Numbered from the stretch's first letter, positions 1-7,238 are shown. The stretch: 21,997 nt of DNA from JAVWGW01 sp036651575 (GCA_036651575.1 JAVVXN010000025.1:1-21997), one strand, 5' to 3'. Numbers and translations are program-made. The notes: generated from the letters alone by a model not told the origin.

Positions 1-20
1 TCGCTCAACCTGGGGGAGCG

Positions 21-44
21 CGTGACGAGGCTTCGCCCGTCACG
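21..44. other. Hairpin in the window-edge intergenic region
   Basis: CGTGACG (21-27) pairs with CGTCACG (38-44), and inside it GGC (29-31) pairs with GCC (35-37) around a TTC loop, with one bulged A at 28. No T run follows, so it is not a typical intrinsic terminator. A second small hairpin, CCGCAA/TTGCGG, lies at 61-73. No recognisable gene is seen in 1-164. Short open frames run in from the edge and stop at 87 and 119, but their peptides match nothing I know. This is probably the 3' flank of whatever lies to the left. Confidence 0.45.
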
Positions 45-164
45 ACGCGGTGGGGGGCAACCGCAAGTTGCGGGAAATTCCACCTGAAATCGCTCGCGCA
101 ACGCTTCTCGCAACGGTAATCTTGGTGGGTAAGCTTGAAACCTACCTGAAGGAAGGCATTGCAC

Positions 165-977
165 ATGAACGTGGAAATCGCTGAACGACTCGCTCGACGA
201 CGGAGAGAAGCGGGGTTTTCCCAGGAAGAATTAGCGGCGCGCTTGAGTGTCTCGCGTCAGGCCGTTTCAAAGTGGGAGCGCTCGGAATCCTCTCCCGATA
301 CCGACAACCTCATTGCCCTTGCGAAAATTTACGGCGTATCCCTTGACGATTTGCTCTATGTCGATGAATCCATCGAGGAAGACGTATGCTACGAAGCTAC
401 TGATCGTGGCGGTAAAACTTCTGCCGCATCAAACGTTTCTTCGACGGGGTCGGCCAAGCGCGCGCCAGGCGCTGATGATGGCGAGGATGCTGCCCGTGGT
501 CGGGTTCATGACGCGGTGGGTGGACGGGGCGAAAAGGCAGACGCGCAGGGTTCGTCTGAAACTTTTTCGAAGGCGAAAGAGGAACGTTCGGAAAAATCAA
601 CGCAAGATTATGTCCACATCGGTCCTGCGGGTATCCACGTTGAGGATGGCGATGATTCCGTTCATATTTCTTGGAGCGAAGGGGTGCACGTTTTAAGTTC
701 GGAAGGCGATCAGGTGCATGTGGGCTGGGATGGCATCCATGTGGTTGACGCTCAAGGCAAGGTGAGGGTTGGTGGCACGCGACCCTTTGTTCCCGCTGCG
801 AAACCGCGCAAAATCGCATCTCTTATCGGAGGGATCTATCCCCTTGCTGCAACGGGGTGGTTTTTCTGGATGGCGTTTGCTCAAAACGCACCACACCCTG
901 CATGGGTTATCTTTTTAACGATTCCCCTGGTTGAGTGGGCGATCGTTCGCATTTCGAAGTGGTGGCATCGACGTTGA
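165..977 (+). CDS. Membrane-anchored XRE/Cro-type transcriptional regulator with internal beta-repeat region
   Basis: 270-residue protein. Residues about 4-60 form a classic XRE helix-turn-helix (SQEELAARLSVSRQAVSKWE), which binds DNA. A low-complexity charged linker follows (about 75-148). Then come about four units of a V-H-x(n)-G-[IV]-H-V repeat (about 149-203) and two C-terminal hydrophobic segments (about 218-239 and 247-265) ending in a basic tail. The layout implies a cytoplasmic N-terminus and tethering to the inner face of the membrane. ATG 165 is preferred over the in-frame TTG at 159 because GGAAGG (151-156) sits 8 nt upstream of the ATG. HTH proteins with C-terminal membrane segments are known in Gram-positives, often next to small membrane proteins, and one lies directly downstream here. 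The target is unknown. The family call is secure; the sensing role of the repeats is inference. Confidence 0.85.
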   Translation: MNVEIAERLARRRREAGFSQEELAARLSVSRQAVSKWERSESSPDTDNLIALAKIYGVSLDDLLYVDESIEEDVCYEATDRGGKTSAASNVSSTGSAKRAPGADDGEDAARGRVHDAVGGRGEKADAQGSSETFSKAKEERSEKSTQDYVHIGPAGIHVEDGDDSVHISWSEGVHVLSSEGDQVHVGWDGIHVVDAQGKVRVGGTRPFVPAAKPRKIASLIGGIYPLAATGWFFWMAFAQNAPHPAWVIFLTIPLVEWAIVRISKWWHRR

Positions 978-1008
978 GGTGATGCGGGGAATTCTCATGA
1001 TGCCTCCG

Positions 1009-1017
1009 TGGTAGAAT
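1009..1017 (+). promoter_or_regulatory. Candidate extended -10 promoter element
   Basis: TGGTAGAAT has the TG-N-TANNNT form of an extended -10, 102 nt upstream of the small membrane gene start. No good -35 hexamer is visible. The same TGGTA core occurs in the groES promoter (5113-5121) and at 1447-1455. Confidence 0.3.
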
Positions 1018-1040
1018 GATGTGCATTGTCACTATCCACA

Positions 1041-1076
1041 CGACACGTCCTCTGACGAAAAACAAAGGACGTGTCG
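1041..1076. repeat. Perfect 11-bp inverted repeat
   Basis: CGACACGTCCT (1041-1051) and AGGACGTGTCG (1066-1076) are exact reverse complements separated by 14 nt. It lies between the XRE regulator and the small membrane gene, about 28 nt before that gene's ribosome site. No T tract follows, so an operator or a 5' UTR hairpin is as likely as a terminator. An operator for the upstream HTH protein is a reasonable guess only. Confidence 0.55.
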
Positions 1077-1118
1077 GCATTCTTGCTGGGGCGAGAATGC
1101 TTACGAAAGGGGTTTCGC

Positions 1119-1412
1119 ATGACCAGTTCTCAAAAAACGCTCAACATCCTATCTATTATTGTCATGATNNNNNNNNNNNNNNNNNNNNNNNNNNNNNNNN
1201 NNNNNNNNNNNNNNNNNNNNNNNNNNNNNNNNNNNNNNNNNNNNNNNNNNNNNNNNNNNNNNNNNNNNATCATCGGCGTTGTTGTTTTTGCTCTGAGCAT
1301 CATCGGTTCGATTACTACGGGCGATATGGCCTCGCTGCCCCACTACCTGCTTAGCCTCGTACTCGTCATCGCCTGTCTCTTCTTTGCCGACAAGGTGAAG
1401 AAAGAAGCGTAG
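1119..1412 (+). CDS. Small membrane protein, interrupted by an assembly gap
   Basis: The start ATG 1119 has GAAAGGGG (1105-1112) upstream. The visible N-terminus (MTSSQKTLNILSIIVM) is hydrophobic. After the N run the frame continues with two membrane segments separated by TTGDMASLPHY and ends in the basic tail KVKKEA. As drawn it would be 97 residues, but the gap is exactly 100 N, the usual placeholder for unknown size. True length and frame continuity are therefore not established, and the two halves could even belong to different genes. Placement directly after a membrane-anchored regulator suggests a functional pair. The function is unknown. Confidence 0.55.
   Translation: MTSSQKTLNILSIIVMXXXXXXXXXXXXXXXXXXXXXXXXXXXXXXXXXXIIGVVVFALSIIGSITTGDMASLPHYLLSLVLVIACLFFADKVKKEA
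1169..1268. other. Assembly gap of exactly 100 N
   Basis: There are 100 consecutive N: 32 at the end of one line, 60 in the next and 8 in the following. A round 100 is the conventional scaffold placeholder for a gap of unknown length, so distances across it are not reliable. Confidence 0.97.
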
Positions 1413-1459
1413 ACACCACATTGCGCGGATAGATCCTCCGTCTTTTTGGTATGGTGTAA

Positions 1460-1504
1460 GCGTCGGTTTCCGCACAAACGGAAATCGGCGCTTTGCCTGT
1501 TTTT
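1460..1504 (+). terminator. Intrinsic terminator or leader attenuator between the small membrane gene and rlmB
   Basis: A 13-bp stem with two G-T pairs forms between 1460-1472 and 1479-1491 (loop CACAAA). It is followed by a T-rich tail (TTTGCCTGTTTTT, 1492-1504). It lies 48 nt after the upstream stop codon, which fits a terminator of that gene. A TGGTATGGT extended -10 at 1447-1455 would start transcription at the stem itself, so attenuation of rlmB is the alternative reading. A second small hairpin, CGGACG/CGTCCG, is at 1522-1536. Confidence 0.55.
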
Positions 1505-1559
1505 GGGGGCATATCAAACAACGGACGAAGCGTCCGGAAACGAAAGGCACTCAACGATT

Positions 1560-2306
1560 ATGAGCGATTATATCGAAGGAAAACGTCCCATCATCGAAGC
1601 GCTGCGTACGCATGTGCCAATAAGCTGCGTGCTTTTGGCGGACAACATGAAGCGCGACAGCTTGATTGAAGATATTGAACGCAAGGCGCGACAGGCAAAC
1701 GTGCCGGTGAAGACCGTGCGGCGTCGAGAGCTTGATGAAAAATCTGAGCGCGGCAGTCATCAGGGCGTTATGGCTCAAACGAAGTCATTTAACTACACCA
1801 ACGTCCAGACGATTATCGATGCGGCTAACGCACACGCGGCCGAACACGACGGCTCGGCTTTGATCGTGCTGCTCGATCACATCACCGATGCGGGCAATCT
1901 GGGCGCCATTGCTCGTTCCGCCGAGGTTGTAGGCGCTTCAGGCCTGATCATTCCCAACAAGCGCAGCGCACACGTGACGGCTGCTACCTATAAAAGCTCA
2001 GCGGGCGCCATTTCTCACCTCAACGTGTGCCAGGTTGCCAATCTTGCACAAACCATCCAGCGGCTCAAAGAGGCTGATTTCTGGGTTGCCGGTGCAAGCG
2101 AGCATGCGTCTGAGTGCATCTGGGATTCAAACCTCAAGGGCAAACTTGTCCTCGTCATGGGCAACGAAGGCGACGGGCTTGCTCGTTTGACTGCTGAAAT
2201 TTGCGACTTCCTCGTCAAGCTTCCCCAGGAAGGCCAGGTTGGTTCTCTCAACGTTGCCCAGGCGGCAACGGCGTGCATGTATGAGTATTCGCGGCAGAAT
2301 CGTTAA
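1560..2306 (+). CDS. rlmB: TrmH/SpoU-family 23S rRNA 2'-O-methyltransferase, RlmB type
   Basis: 248 residues from ATG 1560, the normal size for RlmB, which methylates G2251 of 23S rRNA using S-adenosylmethionine. The N-terminal substrate-binding domain begins YIEGKRPIIEAL (4-15). The SPOUT catalytic domain has all three family motifs: motif 1 with N113 and R119 (DAGNLGAIARSAE), motif 2 MGNEGDGL (200-207) and motif 3 SLNVAQAA (229-236). The open frame extends upstream to 1446, but that part covers the hairpin and has no family similarity. GAAAGG (1542-1547) is a somewhat distant ribosome site. The downstream yacP-type gene begins 2 nt after the stop, so the two are translationally coupled, an arrangement also known in Firmicutes (yacO-yacP). 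A related tRNA or 23S target within the TrmH family cannot be excluded. Confidence 0.93.
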   Translation: MSDYIEGKRPIIEALRTHVPISCVLLADNMKRDSLIEDIERKARQANVPVKTVRRRELDEKSERGSHQGVMAQTKSFNYTNVQTIIDAANAHAAEHDGSALIVLLDHITDAGNLGAIARSAEVVGASGLIIPNKRSAHVTAATYKSSAGAISHLNVCQVANLAQTIQRLKEADFWVAGASEHASECIWDSNLKGKLVLVMGNEGDGLARLTAEICDFLVKLPQEGQVGSLNVAQAATACMYEYSRQNR

Positions 2307-2308
2307 TT

Positions 2309-2845
2309 ATGGCACGGCAACGCAAGAAACTTCTCATCGTTGATGGGTACAACGTACTGCGTTCGGGTGGGCGCTATCGCGATTTGGCCGGGCCCGATTA
2401 TACCGATGATGCGTTTAATCGGGCCCGCGAAACCCTGATCGATGATGTGGTCAGCTATTCGGGGCATGATTGGCGTGCGATCATTGTTTTTGATGGGGCT
2501 CACAATCTCTATTCCACCGGTGCGGCCGATACGATTGGTGGCGTGAAGATTGTCTTTTCGCCAGCGGGTTCTTCCGCCGATAAGGTTATCGAAAAACTTG
2601 CCCACGATGCGCGGGAGCGTGGTGTGGAAACGCTGGTGGTTACGAGCGATGCGACGATTCAGGACACGGTTTTTGGCGGCGGTGTCGATCGTATGAGTGC
2701 CAATGGCTTTTCCCATGAAATGCGCTCGCTTGTCGAAGAGGTCGCACTTGATGAGACGCCTGCCATTGCGCCGAAAAATACGCTGGCGCAGCGGCTTGAT
2801 CCTGCGGTGAGGGCGAAGTTGGAAGCTCTGCGTGATATGAAGTAG
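2309..2845 (+). CDS. yacP: NYN/PIN-like ribonuclease, YacP (Rae1) family
   Basis: 178 residues. The N-terminus KKLLIVDGYNVL (6-17) is the hallmark of the NYN/YacP PIN-fold nucleases, with D12 and N15 in the metal site. Further acidic residues follow in IIVFDGAH and VVTSDATIQDTV, as expected for the fold. In Bacillus subtilis the family member Rae1 enters the ribosomal A site and cleaves mRNA in a translation-dependent way; the same role here is inferred from family and from the conserved rlmB neighbour. The ATG follows the rlmB stop by 2 nt with no separate ribosome site needed, so expression is probably coupled. The C-terminus (NTLAQRLDPAVRAKLEALRDMK) is a basic helical tail usual for the family. 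Confidence 0.88.
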   Translation: MARQRKKLLIVDGYNVLRSGGRYRDLAGPDYTDDAFNRARETLIDDVVSYSGHDWRAIIVFDGAHNLYSTGAADTIGGVKIVFSPAGSSADKVIEKLAHDARERGVETLVVTSDATIQDTVFGGGVDRMSANGFSHEMRSLVEEVALDETPAIAPKNTLAQRLDPAVRAKLEALRDMK

Positions 2846-2869
2846 CTCGAAATGGTGGTATTGATTATA

Positions 2870-2915
2870 CTTCCCCTGAGGTATGGCCCGGGTGTTTTTC
2901 TTCCCCTAGTATAGG
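2870..2915 (+). repeat. Direct repeat CTTCCCCT spaced 30 bp before the two-component operon
   Basis: CTTCCCCTGAGGTATGG (2870-2886) and CTTCCCCTAGTATAGG (2900-2915) share the 8-mer CTTCCCCT and a following AG/TAT pattern. The 30-bp period puts both on the same face of the helix. The second copy ends 4 nt before the kinase ATG and provides the only purine-rich stretch there. A TATACT hexamer at 2866-2871 could be the -10. Binding by the neighbouring response regulator is a guess. Confidence 0.4.
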
Positions 2916-2918
2916 AAT

Positions 2919-4139
2919 ATGAATAATTTTTTGATAAATACGAAGACGCTTACCAAAAAGCAGTGGGTTTTTGATGCTGCCTTTGCTTTTGCTGTCTTTT
3001 TGTTTGGCATCGCGCAGGTTTTGCTGACGTCGACATCGATTATGGTGCATGATGAAGGCTTTCGCGACATGGTTGGCTACGTCAATGTGACGCCGAGTCT
3101 TTCGGTATTTATCGGTTTGGCCCTCCTTTCTTTTCCGCTGGTGCTGCGCCGTCAGTTTTCATGGCCAGTTTTCATCTTTGTTTTGGTTGCCTTTCTGGGA
3201 TTGCAGGATGCGTTTCGGGGGTATTCGTTGACGATTGCCGGTCCGATGGTGGCCCTTTTCACCATCGCAAACGAGCGCTCTCGTTTTGAAGCGGTCGTTG
3301 CGATGGTGATCGGCGTTATCGGCATTCTGATGGGGGAAACCTCTGCACTCAGCGTCAGCTTGGCCGGGTTGATACGTCTGCAAAACTCCACATCGCTGGT
3401 GCTTTCGGCCCTTGCGGGTTACGCGCTCAAAACGCGGAGTGAATACCTGCACGCCACGGAACAGCGGGCTGTCGCGGCTGAAAAAAGTCGCGAGGAGGAA
3501 GCGGCGCGCCGCGTTGAAGAGGAGCGGGTGCGCATTGCGCGAGAGGTACATGACATCACCGCGCATTCGCTTTCTGCGGTCAGTATTCAGGCGGCTGTCG
3601 CGCAGAGGATGATCGACGAGAATCCCGAGGCGGCGAAAGAAGCTCTTATCCTGGTGCGTAAGACGGCGAAAACAGCGCTTGAGGAGATACGTTCGATGAT
3701 TGGCGTGCTGCGCTGTGGCGATGCGGCAGCCGAGATGTTTCCAACCGAGGGTACCGATCGTGTGGGGGATATCATCGAGTATTTGCGCAAGGCATCCTTG
3801 ACGGTGGTGTTTGATGATGCCCGCTTCGATAAAACACAGGTTCCGGCCTATATCGATCTTGCTCTGTTCGGTATCGTGCGAGAAGCTGCAACAAACATCG
3901 TGCGACACGCGCAGGCTCATACCGTGACGATTCAGCTTACGAGTACCGCCGCCGGCGTCGTGCTGCTCGTCGAAGATGACGGGGTTGGTCGGGCCGATGA
4001 TGCGGCTGTGCTCGGTCATGGTATTCGGGGTATGGAGGAGCGTGTTCGGCTTTTGGGCGGTACGTTTACCAGCTATAATCGGGCTATGGGTGGATTTGCT
4101 ATTCGGGTAGAAATACCCTTGTTAGAGAGGGATTCGTGA
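2919..4139 (+). CDS. NarL/DegS-type sensor histidine kinase (HisKA_3), polytopic membrane sensor
   Basis: 406 residues. About six hydrophobic segments (roughly 17-37, 61-78, 82-98, 104-117, 124-140, 146-170) form a membrane sensor without a large extracellular domain. A helical linker rich in E, R and A (171-205) leads to the HisKA_3 dimerisation box with phospho-acceptor H211 (REVHDITAHSLSAVSIQ). The ATPase domain has N326 (REAATNIVRHAQA), the G1 box EDDGVGR (352-358) and the G2 box GHGIRGMEERV (367-377). All catalytic elements are intact. It should autophosphorylate and pass phosphate to the regulator encoded next, whose ATG overlaps this stop codon by 1 nt. The ribosome site is weak (AGGA 2913-2916). 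The stimulus is unknown. Confidence 0.93.
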   Translation: MNNFLINTKTLTKKQWVFDAAFAFAVFLFGIAQVLLTSTSIMVHDEGFRDMVGYVNVTPSLSVFIGLALLSFPLVLRRQFSWPVFIFVLVAFLGLQDAFRGYSLTIAGPMVALFTIANERSRFEAVVAMVIGVIGILMGETSALSVSLAGLIRLQNSTSLVLSALAGYALKTRSEYLHATEQRAVAAEKSREEEAARRVEEERVRIAREVHDITAHSLSAVSIQAAVAQRMIDENPEAAKEALILVRKTAKTALEEIRSMIGVLRCGDAAAEMFPTEGTDRVGDIIEYLRKASLTVVFDDARFDKTQVPAYIDLALFGIVREAATNIVRHAQAHTVTIQLTSTAAGVVLLVEDDGVGRADDAAVLGHGIRGMEERVRLLGGTFTSYNRAMGGFAIRVEIPLLERDS

Positions 4140-4939
4140 TGAGAGCGTCTCGAAAAGAGGTGTTGATCGGGGGGATTGACTCCGGTGATGAACAGTCGCG
4201 CGAAATACAAAGACGCTTGCGCGAGCGGGGTGCAAAAGCAGCCCGCATGGCCGAAGAAGCATCCTTTGAAAGAGAAATTATCCGGGTCTTGATAGCTGAT
4301 GACCAGGAATTGGTGCGCAATGGCTTTCGGTTGATTCTCTCTTCTTATGAAAACATCAAGGTTGTTGGATCGGCAAGTGATGGGAAGGTGGCGGTTGAGC
4401 GCGCGCGCGAGCTCAGGCCCGATGTGGTGTTGATGGACATTCGGATGCCGGTCGAAAACGGTATCAAAGCAACGCGTGAGATCACTGCGGATCCACGGCT
4501 TTGCGATACGAGGGTTCTCATTTTGACCACGTTCGATATCGATGAATACGTCTACGATGCGCTTTCTGCGGGGGCGAGTGGGTTTTTGCTCAAGGATTCC
4601 GATCCCGATGAAATCGTCCATGCTCTTGAGGTGATTGCGGCGGGTGACGCGCTGATTCAACCGTCGATCACCCGACGGTTGGTGGAAACGTTTGTGCATT
4701 CCCGTCCGTCGCGCACTTTACCCACGGTGAAGCTCGATACGCTGACTGACCGAGAACGTGAAGTGCTTGTTATGGTGGCGCAAGGGTTGACGAACGAAGA
4801 GATCGCCGGCAGCTTGGTGATCTCGCCGGCGACGGTCAAGACGCATACCGCCCGCATCATGTCGAAGCTTGATGCTCACGATCGTGCACAATTGGTCGTG
4901 CTTGCGTATGAAAATGGTTTGGTTGTGCCCGGAATCTAA
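4139..4939 (+). CDS. NarL/FixJ-family response regulator with an unusual N-terminal extension
   Basis: 266 residues from ATG 4139, which overlaps the kinase TGA and has AGAGAGG (4124-4130) 8 nt upstream. The receiver domain starts only at about residue 47 (IIRVLIADDQ) with acidic pair D54/D55, phospho-acceptor D100 (VVLMDIRMP), the LTTF threonine region and the conserved lysine in FLLKDSDP. The C-terminal LuxR-type HTH (LTDREREVLVMVAQGLTNEEIAG through VKTHTARIMSKL) is complete. Typical members are about 210-225 residues. The extra 46 residues are highly charged and look helical. An internal ATG at 4247 would give a standard-length protein but has no well-placed ribosome site, so the long form is preferred. 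It is cotranscribed with the kinase. Confidence 0.92.
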   Translation: MRASRKEVLIGGIDSGDEQSREIQRRLRERGAKAARMAEEASFEREIIRVLIADDQELVRNGFRLILSSYENIKVVGSASDGKVAVERARELRPDVVLMDIRMPVENGIKATREITADPRLCDTRVLILTTFDIDEYVYDALSAGASGFLLKDSDPDEIVHALEVIAAGDALIQPSITRRLVETFVHSRPSRTLPTVKLDTLTDREREVLVMVAQGLTNEEIAGSLVISPATVKTHTARIMSKLDAHDRAQLVVLAYENGLVVPGI

Positions 4940-5093
4940 CGGTTTCTATTTCTCTTATAGGTGGCTATTCATGAAAACGGAAGGCGGCGTAGGGAGGAAC
5001 GCTTTTTATGCCGTTGCCGAAACCAAAATTCCTGTCTGCAATTTGAGGGTTGGTAACAGTTTGTTGTCCTCTCTGTGATTTTTATTCGCCTAC
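4940..5093 (+). other. Intergenic stretch between the two-component pair and groES
   Basis: No clear terminator hairpin with a T run is visible after the regulator. A 12-codon reading frame at 5008-5046 (MPLPKPKFLSAI) is preceded by AGGGAGG (4991-4997), but it is too short to call a gene. Nothing else is recognised here; the groES promoter begins at 5094. Confidence 0.4.
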
Positions 5094-5121
5094 TTGTAAT
5101 CGATTTTGTAGCTGGTATGAT
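5094..5121 (+). promoter_or_regulatory. groESL promoter, sigma-A type with extended -10
   Basis: TTGTAA (5094-5099) as -35 and TATGAT (5116-5121) as -10 are separated by 16 nt. TGG directly before TATGAT gives an extended -10 (TGGTATGAT). The predicted start, near 5128, falls just upstream of the CIRCE operator, as expected for HrcA repression. Confidence 0.7.
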
Positions 5122-5133
5122 GGTTCCCATCGC

Positions 5134-5165
5134 TTAGCACTCCGGTGCATTGAGTGCTAGCACTC
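5134..5165 (+). promoter_or_regulatory. CIRCE operator (HrcA site) with an overlapping third half-site
   Basis: TTAGCACTC (5134-5142), a 9-nt spacer and GAGTGCTAG (5152-5160) match the CIRCE consensus TTAGCACTC-N9-GAGTGCTAA, with only the final base differing. CIRCE is bound by the heat-shock repressor HrcA. The right half continues into GCACTC, so 5152-5165 is itself the perfect palindrome GAGTGCTAGCACTC. Three half-sites thus sit in 32 bp. No HAIR (HspR) element is seen. Confidence 0.93.
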
Positions 5166-5246
5166 CTCCGTGGGGTGCTGATAACATAAGCGTGCACCCG
5201 AGCGTTTTAAACGAAGAGACAATCTGTTTGGAAGGAAGGTATTGCA

Positions 5247-5534
5247 ATGAATTTGAAGCCAGTTGGTGATCGCATCATCGTCAAGCAAGACGAAGCTGAG
5301 GCAACAACCGCATCCGGTTTGTACCTTGCAACCGAAGCGAAGGAAAAGCCGCAGAGCGGTATCGTTTTGGCAGTTGGTGGCGGTAAAATCGGCAAAGATG
5401 GAAAAGCGCTTCCCATGCCGGTTAAAGAAGGCGATCGTATCATCTACGGTAAATTCGGTGGTACTGAAATCGAAGCTGACGGCGAAACCGTTCTGATTCT
5501 GCGCGCGGATGACATCTACGCGATCTACGCATAA
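5247..5534 (+). CDS. groES: Co-chaperonin GroES (Hsp10)
   Basis: 95 residues, the normal size. It forms the seven-subunit lid of the GroEL folding chamber in the cytoplasm. The start NLKPVGDRIIVKQDEAE is the standard GroES N-terminus. The mobile loop (about 17-33) is present but shows TTASGLYLATEAKEKPQ where many have GGIVLP, with the hydrophobic contact reduced to LYL. The C-terminal strand ILRADDIYAIYA is typical. The start is supported by GGAAGGAAGG (5229-5238). It is first in the CIRCE-controlled groES-groEL operon, with groEL beginning 57 nt after the stop and no terminator between. Confidence 0.97.
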   Translation: MNLKPVGDRIIVKQDEAEATTASGLYLATEAKEKPQSGIVLAVGGGKIGKDGKALPMPVKEGDRIIYGKFGGTEIEADGETVLILRADDIYAIYA

Positions 5535-5591
5535 AGCACTTCAGTATTTTGTAGTTTCATTCAAACATGTGGTAAGAAAGGGATATAAGTC

Positions 5592-7238
5592 ATGGCAAAA
5601 GATATTAAGTTCGACTCTGATGCTCGCAATGGTCTTGCTGCTGGCGTTACCAAGTTGGCCGACGCTGTTAAGGTCACGCTTGGACCTAAGGGTCGCTATG
5701 TTGCTTTGGAAAAAACCTACGGCGCACCGCTTGTCACCAACGACGGTGTGACGGTTGCTCGTGAAATCGAATTGGACGACCCCATTGAGAACATGGGCGC
5801 TCAGCTCGTACGCGAAGTTGCTGTTAAGACCAACGATGTTGCTGGCGACGGCACCACGACCGCAACGTTGCTTGCCGACGTTATCGTGCGCGAAGGTCTG
5901 CGCAACGTGACTGCCGGTGCTGACGCTTTGGGCATTCGTCGTGGTATCCAGAAGGCAACCAACGCTGTCGTCGATGCTATCAAGGCAGACGCCACTCCGG
6001 TTTCTGACAAGGATCAAATCGCCAACGTCGGTACCATTTCTGCGGGCGACTCCGAAATCGGCGAGAAAATCGCTGAGGCCATGGATGCTGTCGGCAAAGA
6101 CGGCGCTATCTCCGTCGAAGAAAGCCAGACGTTTGGCTTGGAAATCGACATCGTTGAGGGCATGCAGTACGAGCGTGGTTACATTTCTCCTTATATGGCG
6201 ACCGACATGGAGCGCATGGAAGCGGTTTTGACCGATCCCTACATCCTGTTGACCGACCAGAAAGTTTCCAGCATTCAGGACATGGTTCCGCTGCTCGAGC
6301 AGGTTATGAAGGCCGGTCGTCCGCTGTTCATCATCGCTGAAGATGTTGAGGGCGAAGCTTTGGCTACCATCTTGCTCAACAAGCTGCGTGGCACGTTTAA
6401 CTGTGTTGCTATCAAGGCTCCCGGCTTCGGCGATCGCCGCAAGCGCATCCTGGAAGACATCGCTGCGGTAACCGGTGCTCAGGTTGTTGATAAGGACTTC
6501 GGCATGACCTTAGCCGATGCCAAGCTTGAAATGCTCGGCCATGCAAAGACCGTCAAGGTCACCAAGGATCGCGCTCTTATCGTTGATGGTTCTGGCGAAA
6601 AAGCTGAAATCGAAACTCGCATCAATTTGATCAAGGCTGAATTGCCGCGCGTTGATTCCGATTTCGATCGCGAAAAACTGCAGGAACGTCTCGCTAAGCT
6701 TTCCGGTGGCGTGGCTGTTCTTAAGGTTGGCGCTGCAACCGAGTCTGAACTCAAGGAAAAGAAAAGCCGTATCGAAGACGCGCTGCAGGCAACGCGCGCT
6801 GCGGTTGAAGAAGGTATTGTCGCTGGCGGCGGCGTCGCACTTGTTGACGTCATGCCTGCTCTCGACAAGATCGAATGCCTCGACAAAGACGAAGAAGTCG
6901 GCGTTGCGATTATCCGTAAGGCACTTGAAGCTCCGATGCGCGTTATCGCCCAGAATGCTGGGTTTGAAGGCAGCGTTGTTGTCGAGCACGTCAAGGGCAT
7001 GAAAAAGGGCGAAGGTCTCAACTCCGCAACGGGCGAATACGGCAACATGATCAAGATGGGCGTCAACGACCCGGTCAAGGTTACCCGTACGGCTTTGCAG
7101 TCGGCTGCTTCTGTTGCTGCGTTGATTTTGATCACCGAAGCAACGGTCAACGAGATTCCGAAGGAAGGCCCCGATCTGTCCGCTTTGGCTGCCGGTGGTG
7201 GCGGCGGCGGAATGGGTGGCATGGGTGGCATGATGTAG
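5592..7238 (+). CDS. groEL: Chaperonin GroEL (Hsp60)
   Basis: 548 residues, full length. The 14-mer ATP-driven folding chamber works with GroES. Visible hallmarks are VTLGPKGRYVALEK near residue 30-43, the ATP-site segment VAGDGTTTATLLA (about 84-96), the GVAVLKVGAATE hinge region, the chaperonin signature AAVEEGIVAGGG (about 404-415) and a flexible Gly/Met tail (GGGGGGMGGMGGMM). The tail is the type found in the main housekeeping GroEL; histidine-rich actinobacterial GroEL1 paralogues lack it. A Tyr stands at the position that is often Asn in GPKGRNV. The ribosome site is GAAAGGG (5576-5582). Heat regulation through HrcA is expected from the CIRCE upstream of groES. Confidence 0.98.
   Translation: MAKDIKFDSDARNGLAAGVTKLADAVKVTLGPKGRYVALEKTYGAPLVTNDGVTVAREIELDDPIENMGAQLVREVAVKTNDVAGDGTTTATLLADVIVREGLRNVTAGADALGIRRGIQKATNAVVDAIKADATPVSDKDQIANVGTISAGDSEIGEKIAEAMDAVGKDGAISVEESQTFGLEIDIVEGMQYERGYISPYMATDMERMEAVLTDPYILLTDQKVSSIQDMVPLLEQVMKAGRPLFIIAEDVEGEALATILLNKLRGTFNCVAIKAPGFGDRRKRILEDIAAVTGAQVVDKDFGMTLADAKLEMLGHAKTVKVTKDRALIVDGSGEKAEIETRINLIKAELPRVDSDFDREKLQERLAKLSGGVAVLKVGAATESELKEKKSRIEDALQATRAAVEEGIVAGGGVALVDVMPALDKIECLDKDEEVGVAIIRKALEAPMRVIAQNAGFEGSVVVEHVKGMKKGEGLNSATGEYGNMIKMGVNDPVKVTRTALQSAASVAALILITEATVNEIPKEGPDLSALAAGGGGGGMGGMGGMM

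Noticed and set aside
3..119. Open frame running in from the left edge and ending at TAA 119
   Set aside because: 38 residues with no recognisable C-terminus; the same stretch contains strong hairpins, so coding is not supported.
3159..4019. 286-residue open frame on the minus strand opposite the histidine kinase
   Set aside because: It is a shadow of a fully supported kinase gene; the peptide shows no domain and no ribosome site was evident.
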